A stretch of DNA of 58,244 nucleotides from Variovorax sp. (lineage in GTDB: Bacteria; Pseudomonadota; Gammaproteobacteria; Burkholderiales; Burkholderiaceae_C). Below, piece by piece: positions 46,079 through 55,536 of this stretch. The position numbers and the translations under genes are program-made. Positions within the stretch are counted from its first letter, which is position 1. Every line of letters begins with the position of its first letter. The stretch covers positions 1-58,244 of the forward strand of contig SEGS01000013.1 of the NCBI GenBank assembly GCA_004210915.1, given 5' to 3'. The notes under the pieces are model-generated. The model had not been told where the DNA came from and did not search any database. It was given only the letters and a program-made list of their open reading frames with translations.

Positions 46079-47050
46079 ATGACGCGCATCTTCGACAACC
46101 GCCCCTGGCTCGGGCCGCTGGTTTTCATTCTCGCCCTCGTGCTGGCGCCACTCATTCCCGGTGGCTACGTGCTGTACATCTTCACGCTGGTGTTGATCTA
46201 CACCCTGGCATCCTTCGGCACCAACATCCTGACGGGCTACACCAACCTCATCTCGATGGCGGGCGCCGTGTTCTTCGGCATCGGCGCCTACGGCAGCGCG
46301 ATCCTCACGACGCATTTCGGGGTGCCGCTGGTGCTGTCGATGTTCATCGCGGCGGCCATCGCCACCGTGGTCGGCGTGCTGCTGGCGCTGCCGGTGCTGC
46401 GGCTGGAAGAAGTGTTCCTGGCCATCGCCACCCTCGGCTTCGTGATGATTTCGGTCGAGATCGCCAAGTCCGGTGGCGACCTTTCGGGCGGCGAGAACGG
46501 CATGGGCGCACCGGGTCCCACGCTCTTCGGCTGGACGCTGGACGAGCGGGCCTACCACCTGTTCGTCGCCGTGATCCTTGGCGGCGCGCTGTGGGTGGCC
46601 CGCAATCTTTCGCAGAGCCGTTTCGGCCGCGGGTTCCTGGCGCTCAAGGGCAGCGAGACCGCCTCGCGCGCGCTGGGTCTGGATGCCACCCGTCTCAAGC
46701 TGATCGCGTTCGGGGTGTGCGCGTTCTACACAGGGCTTTCGGGCGCGCTCTACGCGCCGGTGGTGCGCTTCATCGATCCGTCGCTGTTCAACATCATGGT
46801 GTCGATCAGCTTCGTCTCGATGGTGATCGTCGGCGGGCTTGGCTCGATCCTCGGGTCGGTGCTGGGCGCAGTCTTCGTGATTGGCGCGCCCCAGTTCCTG
46901 ACTTACATCGGCTTCGACCAGTTCCAGCGCGCGCTCTACGGCGTGGCCATGATCCTGGCGCTCATGTTCCTGCCCGACGGGCTTGCGAGCCTGTTCAAGC
47001 GCAAGAAGTTGCCCGGCGCCGATGCGCCGACCACGGAGGAGCCGCGATGA
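46079..47050 (+). CDS. Branched-chain amino acid-type ABC transporter permease (LivM-like)
   Basis: A 323-residue membrane protein with eight to nine helices. LivM segments GYTNLISMAGAVFFGIGAYG near 55-74 and FLALKGSETASRALGLD near 185-201 are present, though the loop normally reads A-x-RxxE. It starts 13 bases after the LivH-like gene and overlaps the ATPase gene by ATGA. With its partner it forms the importer channel. Confidence 0.93.
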   Translation: MTRIFDNRPWLGPLVFILALVLAPLIPGGYVLYIFTLVLIYTLASFGTNILTGYTNLISMAGAVFFGIGAYGSAILTTHFGVPLVLSMFIAAAIATVVGVLLALPVLRLEEVFLAIATLGFVMISVEIAKSGGDLSGGENGMGAPGPTLFGWTLDERAYHLFVAVILGGALWVARNLSQSRFGRGFLALKGSETASRALGLDATRLKLIAFGVCAFYTGLSGALYAPVVRFIDPSLFNIMVSISFVSMVIVGGLGSILGSVLGAVFVIGAPQFLTYIGFDQFQRALYGVAMILALMFLPDGLASLFKRKKLPGADAPTTEEPR

Positions 47051-47898
47051 GGACCGAGGTCGACGGCATGGCAACCGCCCAGCCAGCGAGCAGAGGTGCC
47101 ACTCCGCTGCCCCTGCTCTCGCTGTCCGAAGTACGGATGGCCTTCGGTGGCATCGTCGCGGTGCAGGACGTTGGGTTCGACGTGATGCCTGGCACCGTGC
47201 ACGCACTCATCGGCCCGAACGGTGCCGGCAAAACCACGATGCTCAACTGCATCAGCCGGTTCTACACGCCGCAGCAGGGTGCGATGCGTCTGAACACCGC
47301 GACGGGCACGCACGACCTGATGCGGTGCAAGGCGCACGAGATCTCGCGGCTGGGCATCGCGCGGACGTTCCAGAACCTGGAACTCTTCTCCGAGCTCACT
47401 GTGTTCGACAACGTGCTGATCGCGCGCTCGGTCGCCATGCGCTCGACGCTGGCCGAGGCCCTTCTGCGGCTGCCGCGCCAGCGGCGCGAGGAGCGCGAGC
47501 AGCGCGAGCACACCGAACGCATCATCGAAGGGCTCGGGCTCTCTGCGCATGCGCACACCGTCGTTCGCGACCTGCCCTACGGCACGCAGAAGCTGGTGGA
47601 GCTGGCTCGGGCCATGGCGCTGGAGCCGGTGCTGATGCTGCTCGACGAGCCGGCGGCCGGCATGAACAACCGCGAGATCGACGCGCTGGGCCAGACCCTG
47701 CGCAACCTGCAGGCGGCGACGGGCGCGACGCTGCTGCTCATCGAGCACAGCATGCCGCTGGTCATGTCGATATCCGACACCATCACGGTGATGCACAACG
47801 GCGCCTTCCTGGCGCAGGGCACGCCGCGCGACATCGAACAAAACCCGGCCGTGGTCGAGGCCTATCTCGGAGGAGGCAAAAGTGGCAAGCGCCGTTGA
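47047..47898 (+). CDS. ABC transporter ATP-binding protein (LivG-like)
   Basis: A 283-residue ATPase. Walker A is GPNGAGKTT near 57-65, the signature is LPYGTQKLVELARAM, and Walker B LMLLDEPAAGMNN near 197-209. The start ATG overlaps the LivM-like stop. About 20 residues precede the usual LivG start, so a later in-frame start (for example ATG at residue 8) is possible. The stop runs 17 bases into the next ATPase gene. Confidence 0.93.
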   Translation: MRTEVDGMATAQPASRGATPLPLLSLSEVRMAFGGIVAVQDVGFDVMPGTVHALIGPNGAGKTTMLNCISRFYTPQQGAMRLNTATGTHDLMRCKAHEISRLGIARTFQNLELFSELTVFDNVLIARSVAMRSTLAEALLRLPRQRREEREQREHTERIIEGLGLSAHAHTVVRDLPYGTQKLVELARAMALEPVLMLLDEPAAGMNNREIDALGQTLRNLQAATGATLLLIEHSMPLVMSISDTITVMHNGAFLAQGTPRDIEQNPAVVEAYLGGGKSGKRR

Positions 47899-48622
47899 AT
47901 CCCCGCGCGGCGTCCCGCTGCTGCGCGTCGAAGAACTGAGTGCCGGCTACGGCAAGATCCGCGCGCTGCATGGCGTGTCGCTCGAAGTGCCGGCAGCCGG
48001 CATCGTCTGTGTGCTGGGCGCGAATGGCGCGGGCAAGACCACGCTGATGCGGGCGTTGTCGGGCCTGCTGCCGGTGTCCGGCGGCACCGCCGTGTTCGAT
48101 GGCGAGTCCGTGGCCAACGTGGCGACCGAGACGCTGGTTCGCCGCGGCGTCGTCCATGTGCCGCAGGGGCGCATGGTGTTCGCGCAGTTGTCGGTCAAGG
48201 AAAACCTCGTGCTGGGCGGCTACACGCGCCCGGCCGCCGATGTGCGGCACGACATCGACCGCGTGCTCGGCTACTTTCCTCGCCTGAAGGAACGAATCAC
48301 CTCGCGCGCGGGCACGCTGTCGGGCGGAGAGCAGCAAATGTTGGCCATTGCCCGGGGCCTGCTCGCCAAGCCGCGTCTGCTCATGCTCGACGAGCCGTCG
48401 ATGGGCGTCGCGCCCATCCTGAAGGACGCGATCTTCTCGACGCTGCGCGAGATCCGAGATCGCGAGCGCCTGACGCTCCTGATCGTCGAGCAGGACGCCG
48501 ATATCGCGCTGGACATTTCCGACCATGGCTACGTCATCGAGACGGGCCGCGTCGTCATGCACGGTCCGGCCGCCGAACTCGCAGGCAACGAAGACATCCG
48601 CCGCGCCTACCTGGGCGGCTAG
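47882..48622 (+). CDS. ABC transporter ATP-binding protein (LivF-like)
   Basis: A 246-residue ATPase with Walker A GANGAGKTT near 43-51, signature LSGGEQQMLAIARGL near 143-157 and Walker B LMLDEPSMGVAP. The start is GTG 47882 with a strong GGAGGAGG ribosome site that lies inside livG. It pairs with the LivG-like ATPase to drive the importer. Confidence 0.93.
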   Translation: MASAVESPRGVPLLRVEELSAGYGKIRALHGVSLEVPAAGIVCVLGANGAGKTTLMRALSGLLPVSGGTAVFDGESVANVATETLVRRGVVHVPQGRMVFAQLSVKENLVLGGYTRPAADVRHDIDRVLGYFPRLKERITSRAGTLSGGEQQMLAIARGLLAKPRLLMLDEPSMGVAPILKDAIFSTLREIRDRERLTLLIVEQDADIALDISDHGYVIETGRVVMHGPAAELAGNEDIRRAYLGG

Positions 48623-48681
48623 ATCCTGGAACCGCGACCCTTATTCCTCTCACGCCAAGCAACCACAAAGGAGACATTCCC

Positions 48682-49890
48682 ATGCCACATCCCACGACAC
48701 GACGCACCCTGCTCGCCGCTGCATCCGCCCTGCTGTTCGCCGCTGGCGCCCCGGCCTTTGCCTATGAAAACAAGGCCGAAGGCGTGCTGACCAAGGAGAT
48801 CGTTCTCGGATCCTCCCAGCCGATGTCGGGCACCCTGGCTTACATGGGCAAAGCCGTCGACGAAGGTATTCGCACGTACTTCGACATGGTCAACGAACAA
48901 GGCGGCATTCACGGTCGCAAGATCAAGTTCATCACGTATGACGACGAGCTGAAGCCGGCGAAGTCGGTGGCAAATGCCAAGCTCTTGGTGGAGCGCGACA
49001 ACGTGCTGGCGATGATCGGCAACATCGGGCACGCCACCAACATGAGCGCTTACGAGTACAGCTCGACCCGCAAGGTCCCGACGATCGGCGCGCTGAGCAT
49101 TTCGGACCTCACGTCATCACCGCCGCGCGATCTGCTGTATGTGCTGCCTTCACCGCAGTCGACCGAGACGGCCGCGTACATCGACTACGCCGTCAACACG
49201 CTCAAGGCGAAGAAGATCGCGATGCTTTATCAGAACGACGGCTGGGGCAAGCCGGCCTACGACATCGCCGTCAAGCAGCTCGACAAGCACGGCCTGAAGG
49301 TCGTCGAAGCCCAAAGCTTCGAGCGCTTCGCGACCGACATCACTTCGCAGGTGTTCAAGCTCAAGCAAGCGGAACCCGATGTGGTCGTGGTCTACGCGCT
49401 CGGGCAGGAAGCCGTGCTCTTCTTCCGCGGCGCCGAGAAGCTGGGCTGGAAGCCGACAGTGTTCGGTGCCGGCGGCCTGAACGATCCGAAGTTCGTCGAG
49501 TTGCTCGGCAAGAGTCCTGCCAAGCTGTACGTCGCTTCGTACTACGACGCGGTCGAGGGAGACAACCCGGCCATCAAGGACTTCTTCACGCGCTACACCA
49601 AGCTCTATCCAAAGTCGGCGCCCTCCTCCACCGCGCTGATGGGCTACTCGGCCGCAGCAGTGACCGTCGAGGCGCTCAAGCGCGCGGGCAGCGAACCCGA
49701 CCGCGCCAAGCTGGTCGCTGCGATGGACGGGCTCAACGGCTTCGACCAGAAGATCGGTCCGAAGATCACCTTCCAGCCGGTCGGCGCGGGCCCATATTCG
49801 CGTCGCGGCCAGACCGGCATCGCGCTGATGGAACTCAAGGACCAGAAGTTCGCGCCGCTCGGCGGCTACATCGACCCTGTCAAGCGCTGA
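48682..49890 (+). CDS. ABC transporter substrate-binding protein (LivK/HAAT family)
   Basis: A 402-residue periplasmic protein. The signal peptide is about 1-28 (RRTLLAAASALLFAAGAPAFA) and the mature start is near YENKAEG. Type I binding-protein segments include IVLGSSQPMSGTLAYMGKA near 35-53 and IKFITYDDELKPAKSVANA near 75-93. An AAAGGAG ribosome site precedes ATG 48682; 59 bases separate it from the ATPase gene. Ligand unknown; the operon suggests a branched or unsaturated carboxylate. Confidence 0.92.
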   Translation: MPHPTTRRTLLAAASALLFAAGAPAFAYENKAEGVLTKEIVLGSSQPMSGTLAYMGKAVDEGIRTYFDMVNEQGGIHGRKIKFITYDDELKPAKSVANAKLLVERDNVLAMIGNIGHATNMSAYEYSSTRKVPTIGALSISDLTSSPPRDLLYVLPSPQSTETAAYIDYAVNTLKAKKIAMLYQNDGWGKPAYDIAVKQLDKHGLKVVEAQSFERFATDITSQVFKLKQAEPDVVVVYALGQEAVLFFRGAEKLGWKPTVFGAGGLNDPKFVELLGKSPAKLYVASYYDAVEGDNPAIKDFFTRYTKLYPKSAPSSTALMGYSAAAVTVEALKRAGSEPDRAKLVAAMDGLNGFDQKIGPKITFQPVGAGPYSRRGQTGIALMELKDQKFAPLGGYIDPVKR

Positions 49891-49910
49891 ACGATCACCA
49901 AGGACACACC

Positions 49911-50807
49911 ATGACTGCTATTCGCAAGACGATGCGCGAGCGCATCGATGCCGGCCCGACGTTCTGGATGGCCGGCGCGCAGGACGCGCTGTCGGCGCTG
50001 CTGGTCGACCAGTCCGGCTTCGACGGCATCTTCACCACCGGCTTCGGCATCTCGGCGTCGCTGCTCGGCCAGCCCGACGTCGAGCTGTACACGCTGACCG
50101 AAAACGTCGGCGTGGTGAACCGGATCGCCAACATCGTTAGCAAGCCGATCTTTGCCGACGCCGACACCGGCTACGGCAACGTCATCAACGTGGCCCGGAC
50201 GGTGCGCGAATTCGAGAAGACCGGCGTGGTCGCGATCTCGCTGGAAGACCAACTCAGCCCGAAGCGATGCCCCGCGGCAGCCACGACGATGCCGGTGATC
50301 CCCGTACGGGATGCGGTGGCGAAGATCAAGGCGGCGGTCGATGCACGGCACGATCCGGACTTCCTGATCGTTGCGCGCACCGACGCGCTGGACCCCAACG
50401 AAGCGATGGACCGCGCTGCGCAGTACGCCGAAGCCGGCGCCGACCTCATCCAGCCAATTTCGCGGACTTTCAAGGGCTTCGATGACCTCGTGAAGCTCAA
50501 GGAGGTGAGCGGGCGGCGCCTGTCTTTGCAGCTGATGCAAGGACTCTGGATGGCGAAGCTCAGCCGCGCGCAAATTGAATCAGTGGCCGCTTTTGCGACC
50601 TACCCGGTCGTTGCATTGATGAGCACCGTCCATGCGTTGCAGGCCAACCTGCAGGCGCTGTCTGACCGACGCACCGGCGATGTGGACGGGCTTCCGAGCG
50701 GCCAGACCACCATGCCGGCATTCAAGGAGGTGATTGGCTGGAACGCTATCGAAGAGCGTCAGACCCATTACGAAACCGGAGCGTACGCACTCCAGCGCGC
50801 GGCCTGA
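49911..50807 (+). CDS. Isocitrate lyase/PEP mutase superfamily lyase
   Basis: A 298-residue TIM-barrel enzyme. The metal-binding segment FADADTGYGN lies at 81-90 and the loop SPKRCPAAATT at 116-126 holds the catalytic Cys120. Isocitrate and methylisocitrate lyases have K(K/R)CGH here; the following Gly-His is replaced by Pro-Ala. Family members cleave 2-hydroxy acids to pyruvate or a related keto acid plus a carboxylate (methylisocitrate, 2,3-dimethylmalate) or act on phosphonates. It follows the binding-protein gene by 20 bases and probably closes the operon. Pairing with an aconitase-family hydratase recalls the dimethylmalate route. Confidence 0.85.
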   Translation: MTAIRKTMRERIDAGPTFWMAGAQDALSALLVDQSGFDGIFTTGFGISASLLGQPDVELYTLTENVGVVNRIANIVSKPIFADADTGYGNVINVARTVREFEKTGVVAISLEDQLSPKRCPAAATTMPVIPVRDAVAKIKAAVDARHDPDFLIVARTDALDPNEAMDRAAQYAEAGADLIQPISRTFKGFDDLVKLKEVSGRRLSLQLMQGLWMAKLSRAQIESVAAFATYPVVALMSTVHALQANLQALSDRRTGDVDGLPSGQTTMPAFKEVIGWNAIEERQTHYETGAYALQRAA

Positions 50808-50957
50808 GCCAGAAGCCACCGGCCGAGCCGGCTGGTGCCTTGCGCCCCTGGCTCGGGCGCCGGGGTACCCGCATTCCCGCCGGGCGCCAGCGGGGATGAT
50901 AAATTTCAAGGCTTCGTGAGCGGCATCGCTCATTCCTTTGTGCACGAGAGGTCCCCC

Positions 50958-53195
50958 ATGGCAGCCGAGAAATCCAAGATCATCTACACCCTGACCGACG
51001 AGGCGCCCCTGCTGGCGACGGCGTCGCTCCTGCCCATCGTGCGCACTTTCGCGGAAGCTGCGGGCGTCGAGGTCGAGACCAGCGACATCTCGGTGGCCGG
51101 CCGCATCCTGGGCCAGTTCCCTGAAGCTCTGGCTGCAGACCAGCGCGCGCCGGACAACCTGGCCGCGTTGGGCAAGCTGACGCTCAAGCCCGAAGCCAAC
51201 ATCATCAAGCTGCCCAACATCAGCGCTTCGGTCGCCCAGCTCAAGGCGGCGATCAAGGAGCTGCAGGACAAGGGCTACAAGATCCCCGATTACCCCGAGA
51301 GCACGAAGACCGACGAAGAAAAGGACATCCGCGCGCGCTACAACAAGTGCATCGGCTCGGCGGTGAACCCGGTGCTGCGCGAAGGTAATTCCGACCGCCG
51401 CGCACCCGCCGCCGTCAAGAACTACGCGCGCAAGAATCCGCACAGCATGGCCGACTGGAGCCAGGCTTCGCGCTCGCATGTCTCGCACATGCACGGCGGC
51501 GACTTCTATCACGGCGAAAAGTCCATGACGCTGGACCGCGCGCGCGAGGTCAAGATGGAGCTCATCACCAAGAGCGGCAAGACCCTCGTGCTCAAGCCCA
51601 AGGTCGCGTTGCTCGACCGCGAGATCATCGACTCGATGTTCATGAGCAAGAAGGAGTTGGTGTCCTTCTACGAAAAGGAGATCGACGACGCGTTCAAGAC
51701 CGGTGTGATGTTCTCGCTGCACGTGAAGGCCACGATGATGAAGGTGTCGCACCCCATCGTGTTCGGCCACTGCGTGAAGATCTTCTACAAGGAAGCGTTC
51801 GAGAAGCACGTCAAGCTGTTCGAAGAGCTGGGCGTCAACGTCAACAACGGCATGGTCGACCTCTACAACAAGATCGGCACGCTGCCGCAGAGCAAGCAGG
51901 ACGAGATCAAGCGCGACCTGCACGCCTGCCATGAGGGCCGGCCCGAGCTGGCCATGGTGGACTCGGCCAAGGGCATCACCAACTTCCATTCGCCCAACGA
52001 CATCATCGTGGACGCGTCGATGCCCGCCATGATCCGCAACGGCGGCAAGATGTGGGGCGCCGATGGCCGCCTGAAGGACGTGAAGGCCGTGATGCCCGAA
52101 TCGACCTTCGCCCGCATCTACCAGGAGATCATCAACTTCTGCAAGTGGCACGGCGCGTTCGATCCGAAGACCATGGGCACGGTGCCCAACGTCGGCCTGA
52201 TGGCCCAGCAGGCCGAGGAATACGGCTCGCACGACAAGACCTTCGAGATCGCCGAAGCCGGCGTGGCCAACATCACCGACCTGAACACGGGCGAAGTGCT
52301 GCTGAGCCAGGAAGTGGAAGCCGGCGACATCTGGCGCATGTGCCAGGTCAAGGACGCTGCGATCCGCGACTGGGTCAAGCTCGCCGTCACGCGCGCGCGC
52401 AACTCGGGCATGCCGGTGGTGTTCTGGCTCGACCAGTACCGCCCGCACGAGGCGCAGATGATCACCAAGGTCCGCATGTACCTGCACGAGCACAACACCT
52501 CGGGCCTGGACATCCAGATCATGAGCCAGGTGCGTGCGATGCGCTACACGCTCGAGCGCGTGGTGCGCGGGCTGGACACCATCAGCGCCACCGGCAACAT
52601 CCTGCGCGACTACCTGACCGACCTGTTCCCCATCATGGAACTGGGGACCTCGGCCAAGATGCTGTCGATCGTGCCGCTGATGGCCGGCGGCGGCATGTAC
52701 GAAACGGGTGCCGGCGGCTCCGCGCCCAAGCACGTGCAGCAGCTGGTGGAAGAAAACCACCTGCGCTGGGATTCGCTGGGGGAATTCCTTGCGCTCGCCG
52801 TGAGCCTGGAAGACCTGGGCCTCAAGAACAACAATCCCAAGGCCAAGCTCTTGTCCAAAACGCTGGACGCGGCCACCGGCAAGCTGCTCGACAACAACAA
52901 GGGGCCGTCGGCCAAGACCGGCCAGCTCGACAACCGCGGCAGCCACTTCTACCTCGCGCTGTACTGGGCGCAGGAATTGGCGGCACAGACCGAAGATGCC
53001 GAATTGCAGGCGCACTTCGCGCCGCTGGCGAAGTCGCTCGCGGCCAATGAGCAGAAGATCGTCGCCGAGCTGGCTGCGGTGCAAGGCAAGCCGGCCGACA
53101 TCGGCGGTTACTACAAGCCCGACATGTCCAAGACCGAAGCGGTCATGCGGCCGAGCGCCACCTTCAACGCGGCGCTCGCAACGCTCGCGGCTTGA
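50958..53195 (+). CDS. icd: NADP-dependent isocitrate dehydrogenase, monomeric type
   Basis: A 745-residue monomeric enzyme of the TCA cycle making 2-oxoglutarate, CO2 and NADPH. Family segments are visible throughout: [51 protein letters not shown] and [19 protein letters not shown] 50958 follows an AGAGG site; a longer frame upstream lies in the preceding gap. It has its own 150-base leader region and is not obviously part of the lyase operon. Length matches the monomeric family (about 740) and differs from the dimeric Icd. Confidence 0.96.
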   Translation: MAAEKSKIIYTLTDEAPLLATASLLPIVRTFAEAAGVEVETSDISVAGRILGQFPEALAADQRAPDNLAALGKLTLKPEANIIKLPNISASVAQLKAAIKELQDKGYKIPDYPESTKTDEEKDIRARYNKCIGSAVNPVLREGNSDRRAPAAVKNYARKNPHSMADWSQASRSHVSHMHGGDFYHGEKSMTLDRAREVKMELITKSGKTLVLKPKVALLDREIIDSMFMSKKELVSFYEKEIDDAFKTGVMFSLHVKATMMKVSHPIVFGHCVKIFYKEAFEKHVKLFEELGVNVNNGMVDLYNKIGTLPQSKQDEIKRDLHACHEGRPELAMVDSAKGITNFHSPNDIIVDASMPAMIRNGGKMWGADGRLKDVKAVMPESTFARIYQEIINFCKWHGAFDPKTMGTVPNVGLMAQQAEEYGSHDKTFEIAEAGVANITDLNTGEVLLSQEVEAGDIWRMCQVKDAAIRDWVKLAVTRARNSGMPVVFWLDQYRPHEAQMITKVRMYLHEHNTSGLDIQIMSQVRAMRYTLERVVRGLDTISATGNILRDYLTDLFPIMELGTSAKMLSIVPLMAGGGMYETGAGGSAPKHVQQLVEENHLRWDSLGEFLALAVSLEDLGLKNNNPKAKLLSKTLDAATGKLLDNNKGPSAKTGQLDNRGSHFYLALYWAQELAAQTEDAELQAHFAPLAKSLAANEQKIVAELAAVQGKPADIGGYYKPDMSKTEAVMRPSATFNAALATLAA

Positions 53196-53246
53196 GCATC
53201 TGACAGGTTGGGCCGGCGCGGGGTGTGACGCCCACCGCCGGGCCGC

Positions 53247-54086
53247 TTAGCCGGGCACTGACCGTTCCCACCGGGCGGCCAGCCGCGTCAAGGTGTCGCC
53301 GACGGGCTGCTCGACCTTCAGGGTCAGCAAGTCGTCGGCGCGCGTGCGCCCCAGATTGACGGCCGCGATGGGCTTGCCCGCCGCCGCCGCAGCCTGCACG
53401 AAGCGGTACCCCGAATAGACCATCAACGACGAGCCGGCCACCAGCACGGCGTCGGCCGCTTCGAGCGCCGCAAAGGCCGCGACGACCCGATCGCGCGGCA
53501 CGCTTTCACCGAAGAACACCACGTCGGGCTTGAGCATGCCGCCGCAGCGGGGGCAATCGGGCACATCGAAAGCGGAGAAGTCGAGCCCGTCGAGGTCGGC
53601 GTCGCCATCCGGTGCGGCACGCGCTTCCAGCGTGCCCCACTGCGGATTGCGCGCGCGCAACATCACCTGCAAATCCGCCCGCGACGTGCGTGTCGCGCAG
53701 CTCAGACAGCACACGGTGTCGATGCGGCCATGCAGGTCGAGCGTTGCGCGGCTGCCCGCTGCATCGTGCAGCCCGTCGACGTTCTGCGTGAGCAGCAGGC
53801 CGACCCGGCCCACGGCCTCCAGCTGCGCGAGCGCGCGGTGCGCGGCGCCGGGCCGGGCGTTGGCCATCGTCGGCCAACCGATCAGGCTGCGCGCCCAGTA
53901 ACGGCGGCGCGTGGCGTCATCGCCGGTGAATGCCTGGAAGGTGACCGGCGACGGCCGCTTCCAGTCGCCGTTGGCATCGCGATAGTCGGGGATGCCCGAA
54001 TCGGTGCTGCACCCCGCGCCGGTCAGCACGAACAGCTTGCGGTGCTGCGTGGCGAAGTCGGCGAGCGCGTCGTCGGAGACTGTCAT
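53247..54086 (-). CDS. NAD-dependent protein deacetylase, SIR2 family
   Basis: A 279-residue sirtuin. It has the NAD-binding GAGCSTDSGIPDYRD near 23-37, TQNVDGLH near 101-108, the catalytic His in DLHGRID, and zinc cysteines in the pairs CCLSCA and CPRCGG. It should remove acetyl or other acyl groups from lysines, using NAD. ATG 54086 lies eight bases from the exonuclease I stop, so the two genes are probably co-transcribed. The Gly/Ser-rich SIR2 core is intact. Confidence 0.93.
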   Translation of the reverse strand: MTVSDDALADFATQHRKLFVLTGAGCSTDSGIPDYRDANGDWKRPSPVTFQAFTGDDATRRRYWARSLIGWPTMANARPGAAHRALAQLEAVGRVGLLLTQNVDGLHDAAGSRATLDLHGRIDTVCCLSCATRTSRADLQVMLRARNPQWGTLEARAAPDGDADLDGLDFSAFDVPDCPRCGGMLKPDVVFFGESVPRDRVVAAFAALEAADAVLVAGSSLMVYSGYRFVQAAAAAGKPIAAVNLGRTRADDLLTLKVEQPVGDTLTRLAARWERSVPG

Positions 54087-54094
54087 GCAGCGGC

Positions 54095-55534
54095 TCAGCC
54101 TTCGGGCGTGATCGCCTCGGCGTACTCGTACAGCGCGCCGAGGATCTCTTCGGCGCGTTCGTCGGCCTGCTCTGCGAGCACATCGATCTCGCTGAACAGC
54201 AGGTCGACATTGCGCGCGCCGCCCTCTCCTTCGAGTAGCCGCGCGCTGCGGTGCGCTTCCCACCGCTCGGCTTCTTCCGCATTGAGCGAGTCGGGCCAGT
54301 TGCGGGCTCGGTAGCGGAACAGGATTTCCGCCAGGCGTGCATCGTCGAAACCCGTGCGGTCGCGTGCCAGCTCGTCGGCCGACAGGCCGCGCAACTGATT
54401 GAGGCGCCGCCGGTCTGCATTGCCCACGAAGCCACCGTAGAGGTCCTCGTCGACATCGGGCGTCTCCTCCTTCGGCCGCGCATACACCTGCGGCCAGATC
54501 GCGCTCATGTCGGGCAGGTCGCGCGCGATCGCGGCATGGCGCATGGCGGCATCGAGGTCCACATTCCAGCGCGTGGCCATCGCATCGCTGAGCGTGCGCA
54601 GGTTGCCGACCACCATCGGTGACTTGTTGAGGTGAATGCCCTTCACCGGCAGGCGCGTCACACCTTCCGGCAAGTCGGCGGTGCGCGTGAACAGCCGCAG
54701 GCGCAAGGTCTCGACATCGAGGTCGCGCAGTTCGCTCGGGTCGTGTGCCAGGTCCCAGGCGATCAGTTCGTTCTTGTTGGTCGGATGGCTGGCCAGCGGC
54801 CACATCACGCCGAGGCAGCCGCGCTCCGCCGGGAACATGCCCGAGACGTGCAGGAAGGGCTTGGCCGTTTCGCGGGACGACGGCAATCCGAGCTCGCGCG
54901 CAACGCGGTCCTTCCTGTGCAGGCCGAGGGCGAACTCAAACAGTTTGGGCTGCTTGTCGCGGATCAGGCGCGCCAGCGCGATGGTGGCGCGCACGTCCGA
55001 CAGCGCATCGTGTGCGGATTCGTGCAGCAAGCCGTTGGCGCGCGCCAGGTCCTCGAGCTTGAAGCTGGGCTTGCCGTCTTCCTTTTTCGGCCATTCGATG
55101 CCTTCGGGGCGCAACGCGTAGGTCAGGCGCACGACGTCGAGCAGGTCCCAACGGCCGCAGTCGTTCTGCCACTCGCGCGCATATGGGTCGATGAGATTGC
55201 GCCAGAACAGGAAGCGCGTGACCTCGTCGTCGAAGCGGATCGTGTTGTACCCAACACCGATGGTGCCGGGCTGCGCGAACGCGCGCTCGATCTCCGCCGC
55301 AAACGCATGTTCGGGCACGCCCTTTTCAAGGCACAGCTGCGGGGTGATGCCGGTAATCAGGCACGCCTCGGGGCTGGGCAGGTAGTCGGGCGCCGGCTTG
55401 CAATAGAGCATGAGCGGCTCGCCAACTTCGTTCAGTTCCGCATCGGTGCGGATCGCGGCGAATTGCGACGGACGATCACGTCGGGGTACCGCACCGAAGG
55501 TTTCGTAGTCGTGCCAGAGGAAGGTGTGGGACAT
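54095..55534 (-). CDS. sbcB: Exodeoxyribonuclease I (SbcB)
   Basis: A 479-residue 3-prime to 5-prime single-strand DNA exonuclease of the DEDD class. Exo I is WHDYETFG at 7-14, exo II GYNTIRFDDEVTRF near 104-117 and exo III HDALSDVRATIALA. The SH3-like and C-terminal helical domains fill the rest, ending in an acidic tail. ATG 55534 starts two bases after the cardiolipin synthase stop. The length is the same as that of E. coli ExoI within a few residues. Confidence 0.95.
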   Translation of the reverse strand: MSHTFLWHDYETFGAVPRRDRPSQFAAIRTDAELNEVGEPLMLYCKPAPDYLPSPEACLITGITPQLCLEKGVPEHAFAAEIERAFAQPGTIGVGYNTIRFDDEVTRFLFWRNLIDPYAREWQNDCGRWDLLDVVRLTYALRPEGIEWPKKEDGKPSFKLEDLARANGLLHESAHDALSDVRATIALARLIRDKQPKLFEFALGLHRKDRVARELGLPSSRETAKPFLHVSGMFPAERGCLGVMWPLASHPTNKNELIAWDLAHDPSELRDLDVETLRLRLFTRTADLPEGVTRLPVKGIHLNKSPMVVGNLRTLSDAMATRWNVDLDAAMRHAAIARDLPDMSAIWPQVYARPKEETPDVDEDLYGGFVGNADRRRLNQLRGLSADELARDRTGFDDARLAEILFRYRARNWPDSLNAEEAERWEAHRSARLLEGEGGARNVDLLFSEIDVLAEQADERAEEILGALYEYAEAITPEG

Positions 55535-55536
55535 GG

